A stretch of DNA of 64,000 nucleotides from Smittia aterrima (lineage: Eukaryota; Arthropoda; Insecta; Diptera; Chironomidae): NCBI GenBank assembly GCA_033063855.1, contig CP093831.1, positions 18,414,001 to 18,478,000 of the forward strand. Direction: 5' to 3'. A program made the translations under genes and the position numbers. Of the stretch, positions 51,801 through 62,552 are shown one piece after another; position 1 is the stretch's first letter, and each line of letters starts with the position of its first letter. The notes beneath the pieces were generated by a model. That model was not told the DNA's origin and searched no databases. It saw nothing but the letters and a program-made list of their open reading frames with translations.

Positions 51801-54800
51801 AAACAAAAGGAAAATTTGCATATTCAATCAGCAGCAAATAAAATGAAGCGTAGAGACGTCTTCAATAAAACAATTTATTCAACCCTCTAGAGATTCTCTT
51901 CGCAAGTGTAAAGCGCGAACCTTCAACAATCGCAGACTTTCCCTGAATACCAATCGGATTTTCTTTTATCTCGAACTTTAATTGAAGCGAGTACCTCTCA
52001 AAGGGCGACGGTGTGTACGTGTTCATCTCCTTCCTTAGGTGTCAGAAAAGATGAATTGAGATTGGAAAACAAAGTCGGAACTAGAGAGTGAGGCAGATGA
52101 ATCACTTTTTTGCACTTCATGGTTCATTTTTACATTCGCTTTATAAGAAATAACAACTCGAACATTTTAATAATTCCGCCTCTCATTTATTTACAGCACC
52201 CGTTTATGAAAACGAACAGACCGCAATCGAGAGTTATGATGGTGGTGAGTCAAACATAAAGTTTTTCCTTAATTTTATTGAAATTAAAGCTGGAATGGAA
52301 AAGATTTTAATTGAATTTTGTGTTAGCAGTGGAGGATGGTTGCTACTACAATTATAATCACTACGGCGAGGGCGACCGGATAGTGACAAACGAGCCTTGC
52401 CTGAACTGTACTTGCCATAACAAAATGTTGATGTGCTATTTGCGTGTTTGTCCATTCACTAAGCCGATTGGACAGGATTGCGTCGTGGAGAAACGAGAGG
52501 ATCAATGCTGTCCCGTTATCACATGCCCTGAAGGTATTTAATAAAAAGAGCTTCGCTTTTCTTATTTTTTCTTAATGCTGTGGTTCTTTCATCATAAGCA
52601 GTGCCAGTGCAACTTGACGATAAAAGCAGCACAACGATTTCATCGACCGATCTTGCAATGCCAGATAATTACGGATGTTCCATCAATGGAAAATTCTACG
52701 CTGAGGGAGCACAGGTGCCGTCTAACCAGAACAAACCATGCGAACTTTGTTATTGTATTAGAAACATGACAGCTTGCGTAATGCAAGAATGTACATTACA
52801 CATTGATGGATGCCAGCCAATTTACAACAAAGGTGTATGCTGTCCCGTTCGTTACTCTTGTGGTAAGTCTTTTTTTCTATAAATATCAATTATGATCAGA
52901 TATTCAAATTTTCTTTTTTTTTAATAGATCACGATTCTGATTCTTTGCCAATGTTGGAAGATCACTCAACAACAACAGTACGACCGACAGAAGGATTCGT
53001 TCTAGCCACACCTAAATCTGAATCTCAACAATGTACATACAATGATAAGCAATTCGCTGATGGTGCGTTGATCAAGACTGGTGACCCTTGCAAACACTGC
53101 TATTGCATGAAGGGAGATATTGTTTGCGCTGTTCCTGAATGCGGTGCACCACTTGAACATGAATCTAAGAATTGTGTTGCTGTACCACCCAAAGAAGGAC
53201 AATGTTGCGCAGATACGTATATTTGCGATGGATCCGAAACTGTAACAATCCCTTATGACGCTGATGACCTCCAACAACATGTTATTCCAATTAAATCACA
53301 TATCAAGGGTGGCGTTGAAACAAAGCGTCCAGTTGGTCCAAAGGTTGACAAATCATCTGAAGAAGAAATGGATGAAGATATGATGACAACACTTCAAGCT
53401 CATGCTACAACAGAATCGTCAGTGAAACAACCAACTGATACAGAAGTAGAAGAAGCTCACGCTCCACATGAAGCTACTAAGTCTCCAGAATTGATAGATC
53501 ATACTGAAGCATCGGATGAAGATACTGCGACAACACAACGAGCAGCAATTGATGATCGCTTGGGTGAAGAAAAAACTGAAGCTCCAACAGACGAGCATAA
53601 ACCAACAGAATTACCAGTACCCGCCAAAACTGAACCAGAAACAACTGTAAAATCAACAGAAGCTCCAGAGATTAAACCTGAAGATGGTGAAACTACGCAA
53701 GCAAGTGCTGAAGCTCCTTCAGGCACATCAAGCGCAACAACAGTTAAGCCAAGTGAGACAGAGGAAGAAGAATCATCTGGTGACGAACAAACTACAGAAG
53801 CTCATGCTCACGTTGAACCTCAAACTGAAATTTCACTCACAGAAGAGAAACCTGAACAGATTCCAACAAGAATTGATGAAGACAAGACTGAGAAACCAAT
53901 CGATGAAGAAAAGACTACAATTAAATACATTGAATCTGAAGAACCAACTACTAAGGCAGCTGAACGCGACGAAACTACAAAATCAACAGATTCTAGAGAA
54001 GAAGGCATGGGCAAAGGCGATGGAGTAAAGGGAAGTGCTGAAAGTGGTGAATCTACTGAAGATAAGCTTCCAGCAACAACTTCTGCTCCAGTTTCCGATC
54101 ATGAACATCCAAGTAAAGAGAAACCAACTGAAGCTTCAGTCTCTGTAGAGGAACCTTCAACTGAAAGGATTGAAAAAGCAGATGAAACTACAGTGAAATC
54201 TGAGCCAGAAGTTTCACAAGAAGAAACTACAAGTCAAGTTCCACATGTCGAGAAAACTCCATCAACTGAGATTTCAGACAAAGATCAAACAACATTGAAA
54301 TCTATTGAAAAAACCGAAGAAGAGAAAGTGACAGAAAGTCCTGAAGTTAGGGAACCAGAAACAACTGGGGCTATGGCTGAAGAACAAACCACTATTAAAT
54401 TCGCAGTTCCAAGCAAAGATGAAGATCATGAGGCAGAAGAAAGGGAAACCTCTCAATCGCCATCTAAGGAGTCTGAGGAAGTAACTGAGAAACAGAAGCC
54501 CGAGCTTCCAGCCAGAGTAGATGAATCCGAAGAGCCTTCGACAGAGAAACCAGCTGGAGAAGAATTGCTAACCACAATTAAATCATCGTTACCAGAAGAA
54601 TCTACAACTGTAAGAGTTTATAGCGAGGAAACTACAAAGCAAATAGACGAATCTTCTGAAGAAGGCATGGGCAAGGGAGATGGAGTTAAGGGTAGCGCCG
54701 AAAGCGGTGAATCTTCGGAAGATAAACTTCCGATAACAGAAGCTCCTTCGTCTGAAGAAACAACTCAGAAAGCACTTGAAGAAGCCACTACATTGTCGGC

Positions 54801-57800
54801 AGTTAAACCTGAAGATGTTTCGGTGCAAGCTACAGAAAAGCCACAGATCGATACCACTCATCCATCGGCTGAAGAAGAAACAACAGTTAAATCAGAAGAT
54901 GTTTCGGTGCAAGCTACAGAAAAGCCACAGATCGATACCACTCATCCATCGGCTGAAGAAGAAACAACAGTTAAATCAGAAGCGAAACCTGAGCTACCTT
55001 CAAAATCCGACGAGAAAGAACTTGAAAAAGCACCGAAAGATGTTGAGCATCCAACGACTGAGAGACCAGATGAAGAAACTGCAACCAAAAAGGCTGAATC
55101 AGACTACGCTGAGCTACCGCCCAAAGAAATTGTTACTGAATTGCCTTCAGCTCCTTTAGACGAAGAACTTCCTGAACCAGTCACAATGGTTCCACACACA
55201 ATAATGGAATCCGATTCTCACATGCTTGGTGAAACAACTCAAAGGGCAGAAGATGAAGAGACAACAATGAAGGCAGTTTTGTCAGAAGAGTCTGACGATA
55301 TGAATACTGTTATACCCGAGAAAGTAACTGAACAACCCGAGAAGACATACATTCCACCAACAACTGTGCAGCCTGAGGGAGAAGAAAAGACAGAAAGACA
55401 TACTGAAGGTCCCCTTGAGCAACTTCCACCAAGCATTCCTGGAGAAAGCGATTGTTTGTTCAATGGAATTACTTATGAAAACAACTCTCCTATTCCTACT
55501 GCTGATGAAGAATGCCTTGAATCATGTGTTTGCTTTAACAGTATTGTTCGATGCAAGAGTTCATGTGATTTAGAACAAGGTGAAGTGACTACATTGCGCC
55601 CAACAGAAGACGAAGAAGACACAACAGCAATTGTAGTCGAAGTTACCAAACCTTCGGTTGAAATCCCAGCTATCGTAAAAGAAATCTTCCCAACTGAATC
55701 TCCAATCTCAGAAGATGACAAAACGGAGGAGAATGAAGTAGAGACTGAGGAAAAACAAACTACCAGACCAATAATTAAGGCTCCTGTAGTTCCCGAAACA
55801 ACTGTTAAACCTGAGGATGATGTGACCGAGAAAGGACTTTCTGAAGTTAGCACTGAAGAAAACCTCATCGAACATGAAGATACTACTGTTATTGATAAAT
55901 CAGATATGAAACAGCCCGCTGTTTCCGAACAACCAGAAATTGCAACAGAGAAACTAACAGAAATGCCTGTTAATGTGTTAGTCACATCGAAACCAATTGA
56001 TACTCACGTTATGCCAAAGGATGAAAAAGAAATTACCACCAAGGCTGCAATTGGAAAACCTGGAAGTTTGGATGACAGAATTGATTCAGAAAATGAAACT
56101 ACAATCACTCCTGATCAGAAAGAATATGTAACTACCCTCCCAACAGAAAAACAGGAGGCAATGACCGAAAAGCCGTCTGAAATTAGACCAGTTGATTCTA
56201 AAGAAGAAGAAGACCAAACAACGTCGAAATCTGAAGAACCCGGAACTCATGCTGATACAACATTAAAGACCCCATTAGTTGAAGATTCGACTGATATTCA
56301 GAAAGAATTTGAAACCACAATCAAACCACTTCAATCATCAGAAGAACCTGGAACAACTGTCAGTTCTAAGGATGCTGAAGCTCCACTGGAAACCACTGCT
56401 CGTTCAGAAGAAGAAGAAAAATCAGCAGAAACTACTTTCAAACCTAAACATGAAGTAGAAGAGTCACCAGAAACCACTTCCAGACCAACTGATTCATCAG
56501 AGGAACCCGATACAACAGTCAGTTCCAAGGATACTGAAGCGGCATTGGAAACCACTGCTCGTCCACAAGAAGAAGAAAAGACAGCAGAAACTACTCTCAA
56601 ACCAAAACCAGTTGTAGAAGAGTCACCAGAAACCACTTCCAGACCACTTGATGCATCAGAAGAACCTGAAACAACAGTCAGCTACAAGGATACTGAAGCG
56701 GCATTGGAAACCACTGCTCGTCCACAAGAAGAAGAAGAAAAGACACCAGAAACTACTCTCAAACCAAAACCAGTAGAAGAAGAGTCGCCAGAAACCACTT
56801 CCAGACCACTTGATGTATCAGAAGAACCCGAAACAACTGTCAGTTCCAAGGATACTGAAGCTCAAACGCCACTCGAAACCACTGCACGTCCACAAGAAGA
56901 AGAAAAGACACCAGAAACTACTCTCAAACCAAAACCAGTAGAAGAAGAGTCGCCAGAAACCACTTCCAGACCACTTGATGTATCAGAAGAACCCGAAACA
57001 ACTGTCAGTTCCAAGGATACTGAAGCTCAAACGCCACTCGAAACCACTGCACGTCCTCAAGAAGAAGAAAAGACAGCAGAATCTACTCTTAAACCAAAAC
57101 ATGAAGTAGAAGAGACACCAAAAACCACTTCCGCAACTCATGATGCATCAGAAGAACCTGAAACAACAGTCAGTTACAAGGATACTGAAGCGGCATTGGA
57201 AACCACTGCTCGTCCTCAAGAAGAAGAAAAGACAGCAGAAACTACTCTCAAACCAAAACCAGTAGTAGAAGAGTCACCAGAAACCACTTCCAGACCACTT
57301 GATGCATCAGAAGAACCCGAAACAACTGTCAGTTTCAAGGATACTGAATCTGAAACTCCAATCGAAACCACTGCACGTCCACAAGAAGAAGAAAAGACAC
57401 CAGAAACTACTCTCAAACCAAAATCAGTAGAAGAAGAGTCGCCAGAAACCACTTCCAGACCACTTGATGCATCAGAAGAACCTGAAACAACAGTCAGTTC
57501 AAAGGATGCTGAATTAGAAACTACTCAGCGACCAGAGGAAAAACCTGCACAAACAACACTCTCAGTTGAAGAGGAACACGTCGGCACAACGGAATCTGTA
57601 GAAGCCGAACATCCAGTAACCATCAAAACTCATCTCGTTCCAGATGAAGAAATGACAACTAAATCTGATAAGGAAATTGAATCTGAAATTTCTGAAACAA
57701 CAATGAAATCATCAGAAGTTGAACAACCAATTGCCGAAACAACGGGTCGACCCGTTGAAGATAAGACAGAGCATTTCGCTACACCACCAGAAGCAGAACA

Positions 57801-60773
57801 AATGTCGACAGAAAAGATTGAAATTGATGATTTAATGACAGCTAAACCTGAAACTCATTCAGAAGAACCGTCAACTGAAAAGACTGAGATCTCAACTGAA
57901 AAATCTGTAGAACTTCAACAAGTTACTGATAAAGCAACTGAACCTGAACTTACTGAGAAATCAACAGAAATTCCTTATTATGTTGAACATGAAACGACTT
58001 CAAGAAAATCTGAAGAAAGGGAAACTGAAAAGTCGGAAGAAGCCACAGATAAGCCAATCTCATCAACACATAGCATACTAGAATCAGCACCTGCACAAGA
58101 AGGAGCCACAGAAAAGCCAGATGAAACTACATTATCAGCAAAGGAAGAAACCGAACAAGATAAGCCAGCTTCGGTAGACTCCAAATTCTCTCCTGAAGAA
58201 GAACTCGAGCCACCTGTTACTCAAATCAGCACTGACAAACCAACTGAAGAAGAAGCCACATCTAAATCAGAACAAGCTGAAATTAGTAAACCAGCTGAAG
58301 GTGAGGAACCACAAACAATTGCACCAGCTACAGAAGAAGAAACGACAAGCAAGTCAGTCGAAAGTGAGGAACCACAAACAATTGCACCAGCTACAGAAGA
58401 AGAAACGACAAGCAAGTCAGTCGAAAGTGAGGAACCACAAACTATGGTACCAGCTAAAGAAGATGAGACGACAAGCAAGTCAGTTGAAAGTAAAGAACCA
58501 CAAACCATGGTACCAGCTAAAGATGAAGAAACAACAAGCAAGTCAGTTGAAAGCGAGGAACCGAAAACAATTGCACCAGCTAGAGATGAAGAAGAAACAA
58601 GCAAGTCAGTTGAAAGTATGGAACCACAAACCATTGCACCAGTTAAAGAAGATGAAACGACAAGCAAGTCAGTCGAAAGTGAGGAACCACAAACCATGGT
58701 ACCAGCTAAAGAAGATGAGACTACAAGCAAGTCAGTTGAAAGCGAGGAAAATCTCACGATGGCGCCAATTCATGAAGATGAGACAACAAGCAAGTCGGTC
58801 GAAAGCGAGGAACCTCAAACTATGGTACCAGCTAAAGAAGATGAGACTACAAGCAAGTCCGTTGAAAGTAAAGAACCCCAAACCATGGTACCAGCTAAAG
58901 ATGAAGAAACAACAAGCAAGTCAGTTGAAAGCGAGGAACCGAAAACAATTGCACCAGCTAGAGATGAAGAAGAAACAAGCAAGTCAGTTGAAAGTATGGA
59001 ACCACAAACCATTGCACCAGTTAGAGAAGATGAAACGACAAGCAAGTCAGTCGAAAGTGAGGAAACACAAACAATGGTACCAGCTAAAGATGATGAGACT
59101 ACAAGCAAGTCTGTTGAAAGTAAAGAACCACAAGTCATGGTACCAGCTAAAGACGAAGAAACAACAAGCAAATCAGTTGAAAGCGAGGAACCAAAAACAA
59201 TTGCACCAGCTAGAGATGAAGAAGAAACAAGCAAGTCAGTTGAAAGTATGGAACCACAAACCATTGCACCAGCTAAAGAAGATGAGACGACAAGCAAGTC
59301 AGTCGAAAGTGAGGAACCACAAACCATGGTACCAACTAAAGAAGATGAGACTACAAGCAAGTCAGTTGAAAGTAAGGAACCGCAAACCATTGTACCAGCT
59401 AAAGAAGATGAGACGACAAGCAAGTCAGTCGAAAGTGAGGAACCTCAAACCATGGTACCAGCTAAAGATGAAGAAACAACAAGTAAATCAGTTGAAAGCG
59501 AGGAAGCACACACAATTGTCTCAATTAAAGAGGAAGAATCGACAAGCAAGCCTCTTGATAGTGAAGAAAAACGCACAATGGCTCCAACTGAAGAGGAAGA
59601 AACAACTAAAATTTCAATCTCAGAAAAACCAATCAAGAGCGAAGAACCAGAAATTGAAATGCCAGAAGAAGATCAAACAACAAATAAACCTCATGAAGCT
59701 GAAGAGCAAGAAACTAGCAAACCCTCTGACGAACAAGTTACTACAAGCAAAGTATCCGAGAGCGAAGCAATGCCTACAGATAAACCGGGGCCAGAAGAAC
59801 CTCAAACTAACTTACCAGGAAAAGCTGAAGAAACAACATCAAGTAAACCAAAAGAAAGCGAGGAAGAAACTACCAAACAAGCAGAAAGCGAAGAAACAAC
59901 ATCATCAAAGGTTACAATTGAAGAAAAGATCGATGTTGATCAAACAACGAGCAAATCTGAAGATGAGACAACTGAAGAACAAAAAACTCAGAAACCGACT
60001 GACTCTGATCTCCAAACGCAACAAAAGCCATCTGAGGAAGATATTCAGCATCAAGTTGAACATGATCACCAAATTCCTGAGCATCCAGTTGAAGAAGAAT
60101 ACACAACGAGTGCTCCGTCTAAACACCCTGATGGTACCCCTCATCAACCCGGATATCCAAATTACGATGAAGACTACACTGAAGAAGATGAAGATCCAGC
60201 ACAATTCGGTCCTGGAACTTGCCGATATGGAGGAAAACTTTACGTTTCAGCTCAACAAATCCCACGCGACGACCCGTGCGATTTCTGCTTTTGCTTCCGA
60301 AGCGATATTATTTGTCTTCAACAGTCATGTCCTCCACCAATTCAAGGATGTCACGAAGAACCGATTTCAGGATTCTGTTGTCCTCGTTACGAGTGTCATG
60401 TGGCTATGGCAACTGTTATGAATATTACCACAAGTACGACGACAACGACTACAACACTTCCGCCACATTTCGTCAACTCCTACAAGGGAGCTGCACGAAA
60501 GAGTGGCTGCCAAATTCAGGGAAAAGCGTACGCAGTTGGTGAAGAGGTTCATCAATCAAGTGGGCCCTGCATGCGTTGCGTGTAAGTACTAAAGACTTGA
60601 CTCAAGTGACATGAATGTCCCTTTTTCGCTGTCGAACGGAAATATTTATGAACGCTTGTTTATTTTCTTTCAGATGCGGCGGTGACGCACAGATGAAATG
60701 TGAACCCAAAGCATGTAGTCCCGCGCCGATGCTTCAGCAAATGATCGCCAGCGCAGCACAGCGAAGAAGATAA
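42811..60773 (+). CDS. Tnc: Tenectin-like VWC/mucin extracellular matrix protein
   Basis: Six coding exons: 42811-42892, 52197-52244, 52330-52533, 52602-52862, 52928-60581 and 60674-60773 (8,349 nt, 2,782 aa). The signal peptide has the core ALLVLTLILAAQA and cleavage is likely near APVYENEQ. Exons 3 and 4 each encode one ten-cysteine von Willebrand factor C domain. A third VWC opens exon 5 (residues about 234-298). About 2,300 residues rich in Thr, Glu, Ser, Pro and Lys follow, dense in O-glycosylation sites. They include two tandem arrays (about 1336-1736 and 1991-2410) and a six-cysteine half VWC at about 1040-1080. The C-terminus has a full VWC (about 2630-2690) and a last half VWC split by the final intron. 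Family knowledge: Drosophila Tenectin is an apical matrix protein and PS2 integrin ligand needed in wing and hindgut or genital morphogenesis. Similar length and domain order support orthology. I found no RGD, but two KGD motifs. The gene symbol follows Drosophila usage. Confidence 0.9.
42893..52196 (+). other. First coding intron of the Tenectin gene (9.3 kb)
   Basis: The intron runs from donor GTTTGTAC after the signal-peptide exon to acceptor TTTACAG at 52196, at phase 1. It separates the signal sequence from the matrix domains and is about 100 times longer than the gene's other introns (65-92 nt). No coding gene is evident inside on either strand, so enhancer content is the likely reason for its size. 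That is inference. Confidence 0.75.
54001..54060 (+). repeat. KGD block, copy 1
   Basis: This part of the Tenectin coding sequence reads EGMGKGDGVKGSAESGES. It recurs at 54661-54720 exactly 660 nt later with one Thr-to-Ser change and synonymous differences. The KGD tripeptide is at 54013-54021. An SG dipeptide in acidic context follows. Confidence 0.8.
54661..54720 (+). repeat. KGD block, copy 2
   Basis: Second copy of the Gly/Lys block, with KGD at 54673-54681. Peptide identity with copy 1 is almost complete while several third positions differ. That fits an older duplication with the peptide kept by selection. Confidence 0.8.
54811..54978 (+). repeat. Perfect 84-bp tandem duplication in the Tenectin coding region
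   Basis: Units 54811-54894 and 54895-54978 are identical base for base (28 codons; each begins EDVSVQATEKPQ and ends TTVKS). The lack of any difference suggests a very recent duplication, a polymorphic allele, or an assembly duplication. Confidence 0.95.
56338..57540 (+). repeat. Tandem array of about 165-bp units (7 full plus 1 partial)
   Basis: Each unit encodes 53-55 residues starting SEEPETTVSSKDTEA, followed by ETTARPQEEEKT, ETTLKPKP and ESPETTSRPLD. Length varies through a short QTPL-type insertion and an extra Glu. Two neighbouring copies are identical at the DNA level with a 165-nt shift from about 56740 to 57055, evidence of recent unequal exchange. Thr-Thr and Pro-rich segments suit mucin-type O-glycosylation. 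Confidence 0.92.
58303..59562 (+). repeat. Tandem array of twenty 63-bp units
   Basis: Twenty units of exactly 21 codons each, with consensus EEPQTMVPAKEDETTSKSVES, fill 1,260 nt without a length change. Variants recur in a four-unit order: EEPQTMV, KEPQTMV, EEPKTIA, MEPQTIA. This gives a higher-order period of 252 bp over most of the array. Unit 8 (EENLTMAPIHED) and unit 20 (EEAHTIVS, ending SKPLDS) are the most diverged, and one further degenerate unit follows. Confidence 0.95.
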
Positions 60774-62160
60774 AGTGATAAACAGCTTAGATGAAAAGGC
60801 AATCGAGTTTAAGGATTATCTTTTCGTATGAAAAAACGAGTCGTGTTTTTGTTGTAAATTATTTTGTAAACTTGACACCTGAATGTGAGAAAACCTTTAA
60901 TTCTTGAAACCGAACAAACAACAATTCTCTTTCATCTGGAATCGAAAGCTCGTCATTTTTTATGGAAAAACTGAAACTAATTAAAAATTATGAGACGATG
61001 CTTTCCTTTTTAACTGAAGTAATTCAAACACTTTTTGAAGGTAGAAATTTGTGATGAAACAAATTGTAAAATTTTACCATCAAAGAATCTTTGCTAAATT
61101 ATCCCGCGGCGCTTTATCATGATCGAACCTAGCTGAAGTTATTAGTAACAGCATGTAAACTGCCAATTAAAGTAACTCGTTAATTTAAAATTAATTTATT
61201 TAAATTTTTCTTAACCCTTCTCTTCGTTATGTGTTTTTACTCGAGCTTTAAAGCTTCGATTATTATTTTTGACATCGACCGCAAAGTCGACGCCTTTCAC
61301 TAACATTATTTTATCGATTTGCATCTAGTCTCTCTTTTAATTGAAATCATAAATAAACAATTGTAAAATTGAAAGCAGAATAAGCCGATCTTGTCGACTA
61401 GAAATTTTTTACCCAACTCTAAACTATACGTACTGAAATTCCTAAGTATTTAATTTATTTTCGTACTTTCAAACTATTATTAACGATCAAAGAAGTCTGA
61501 GTGTTTGATTCATTGAAATGTTTCGATTTCTTAAACTCGCAGACTTTAAACCTCTTCCTCATTAACCATTAGCCACCGTTCAATTCTCGAATAAAAACAA
61601 TGTTTAAATGGTTATTTTTTAAATACAAAATACAATTTCTTATGCCATAATCAACGATTTTGTTTTTAAAAAATGATTTAGATAAGCGAAGAAGTTGAAT
61701 TGCGTATAAATTTTTTTATGAAGAAGCAGAAATCATTGGTTCAGCTCGAAAGCTGAAGAAATTGAGCGCGTAATTCGATAATAAAGTAATTGTTAAGACG
61801 TAAGTGATCTAGGTTATTTTGTAGTTATTTATCTTTAAAACTTTTGGAAAATCAAGCAAAAAAAAACATGAAAATTTGGATATAAAAATTTGTCAATTTT
61901 GAAAAAAATTCCTTTCGCCGCCCTGTTGTAGAAATAGTACACTGTCTGTCTGGCGATAAACTATTGTGAGCTCTAAGAAAGTCTTGTTAACATCAACGTG
62001 CACACGAAAAGAGAGACATTTTCCCGCAACTATCCAAGCGCTTTCTTCCTCATGATAGTTTCTTACCAAAGTGAGACTGCAAGTGAAACTTTTATAATTT
62101 GTACTTTAACTCTAAGAGGATATTTTGTTTAAGTGTCCTTTTATACGAAAAATAAAAAAA
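60774..62160 (+). other. Probable 3' UTR of the Tenectin gene
   Basis: AT-rich non-coding sequence follows the stop codon at 60771-60773. Several AATAAA copies lie inside it (about 61351, about 61591), so alternative poly(A) sites are possible; the most distal is at 62151. No other gene is seen here. Confidence 0.5.
62151..62156 (+). terminator. Distal candidate poly(A) signal of the Tenectin gene
   Basis: AATAAA, the last plus-strand hexamer before the convergent peptidase gene. Using it would give a 3' UTR of about 1.4 kb. Confidence 0.35.
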
Positions 62161-62211
62161 GTAGAAAAATAATAATTTGTTGTTTAAATATTTTGACACA
62201 TTTTACATAAT

Positions 62212-62217
62212 TTTATT
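62212..62217 (-). terminator. Candidate poly(A) signal of the M13 peptidase gene
   Basis: AATAAA on the minus strand, about 335 nt beyond the peptidase stop codon. It faces the plus-strand signal at 62151, only 55 nt away, so the two 3' ends probably overlap or abut. Confidence 0.4.
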
Positions 62218-62412
62218 CTTTCAATAGGTTTATCACAGTACAAATTATACATTCGCTTAAATTTCTAATATTTTCTTCCATACAAAAAGAAACATCTATC
62301 CGACTCAAGCTGTTCATGTCTTTTCTAGCCAAATGAGACTCTGAGACTCAGCAGTTTACCCTTTGATATCGAGTGATGCAAACCAAAATATAAAGCTCAC
62401 AACAATTATTCT

Positions 62413-62466
62413 GTTTTGATAAAAAAATATTCAGTTATGATAAAAATATTCAATTTTGATATAAAG
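62413..62466 (+). repeat. Short AT-rich tandem repeat
   Basis: Two and a half copies of a 19-21-nt unit (TTTTGATAAAAAAATATTCA, TTATGATAAAAATATTCA, TTTTGATAT). It lies in the 3' UTR side of the peptidase gene. No function is evident. Confidence 0.55.
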
Positions 62467-62552
62467 AGCGATGAATATTTGGCCTCTTGTTGACGTTAGT
62501 AAGAAGAAGTCTTATTGAATTGAACTGTTCATTTGTTTCTTTCCAAGAAAAT

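Noticed and set aside
53499..57452. Several shorter antisense frames under the Tenectin exon (for example 55473-55985, 56331-56636)
   Set aside because: Low-complexity Ser/Val translations of the reverse strand of Thr/Glu-rich codons; shadows of the real gene.
58221..59423. Long minus-strand frames (178 and 202 codons, Ser/Val/Leu repeats) opposite the 63-bp array
   Set aside because: They are the antisense image of the repeat, copied with it. No independent gene signal.
58301..60421. A 706-codon open frame, Lys/Gln-rich, shifted by one base inside the Tenectin main exon
   Set aside because: In this shift a stop needs a Tenectin codon ending in TA or TG, which is rare in Glu/Thr/Ser/Pro/Lys-rich coding sequence, and the 63-bp repeat copies the same open pattern 20 times. 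No start context, domain or splice logic supports it.
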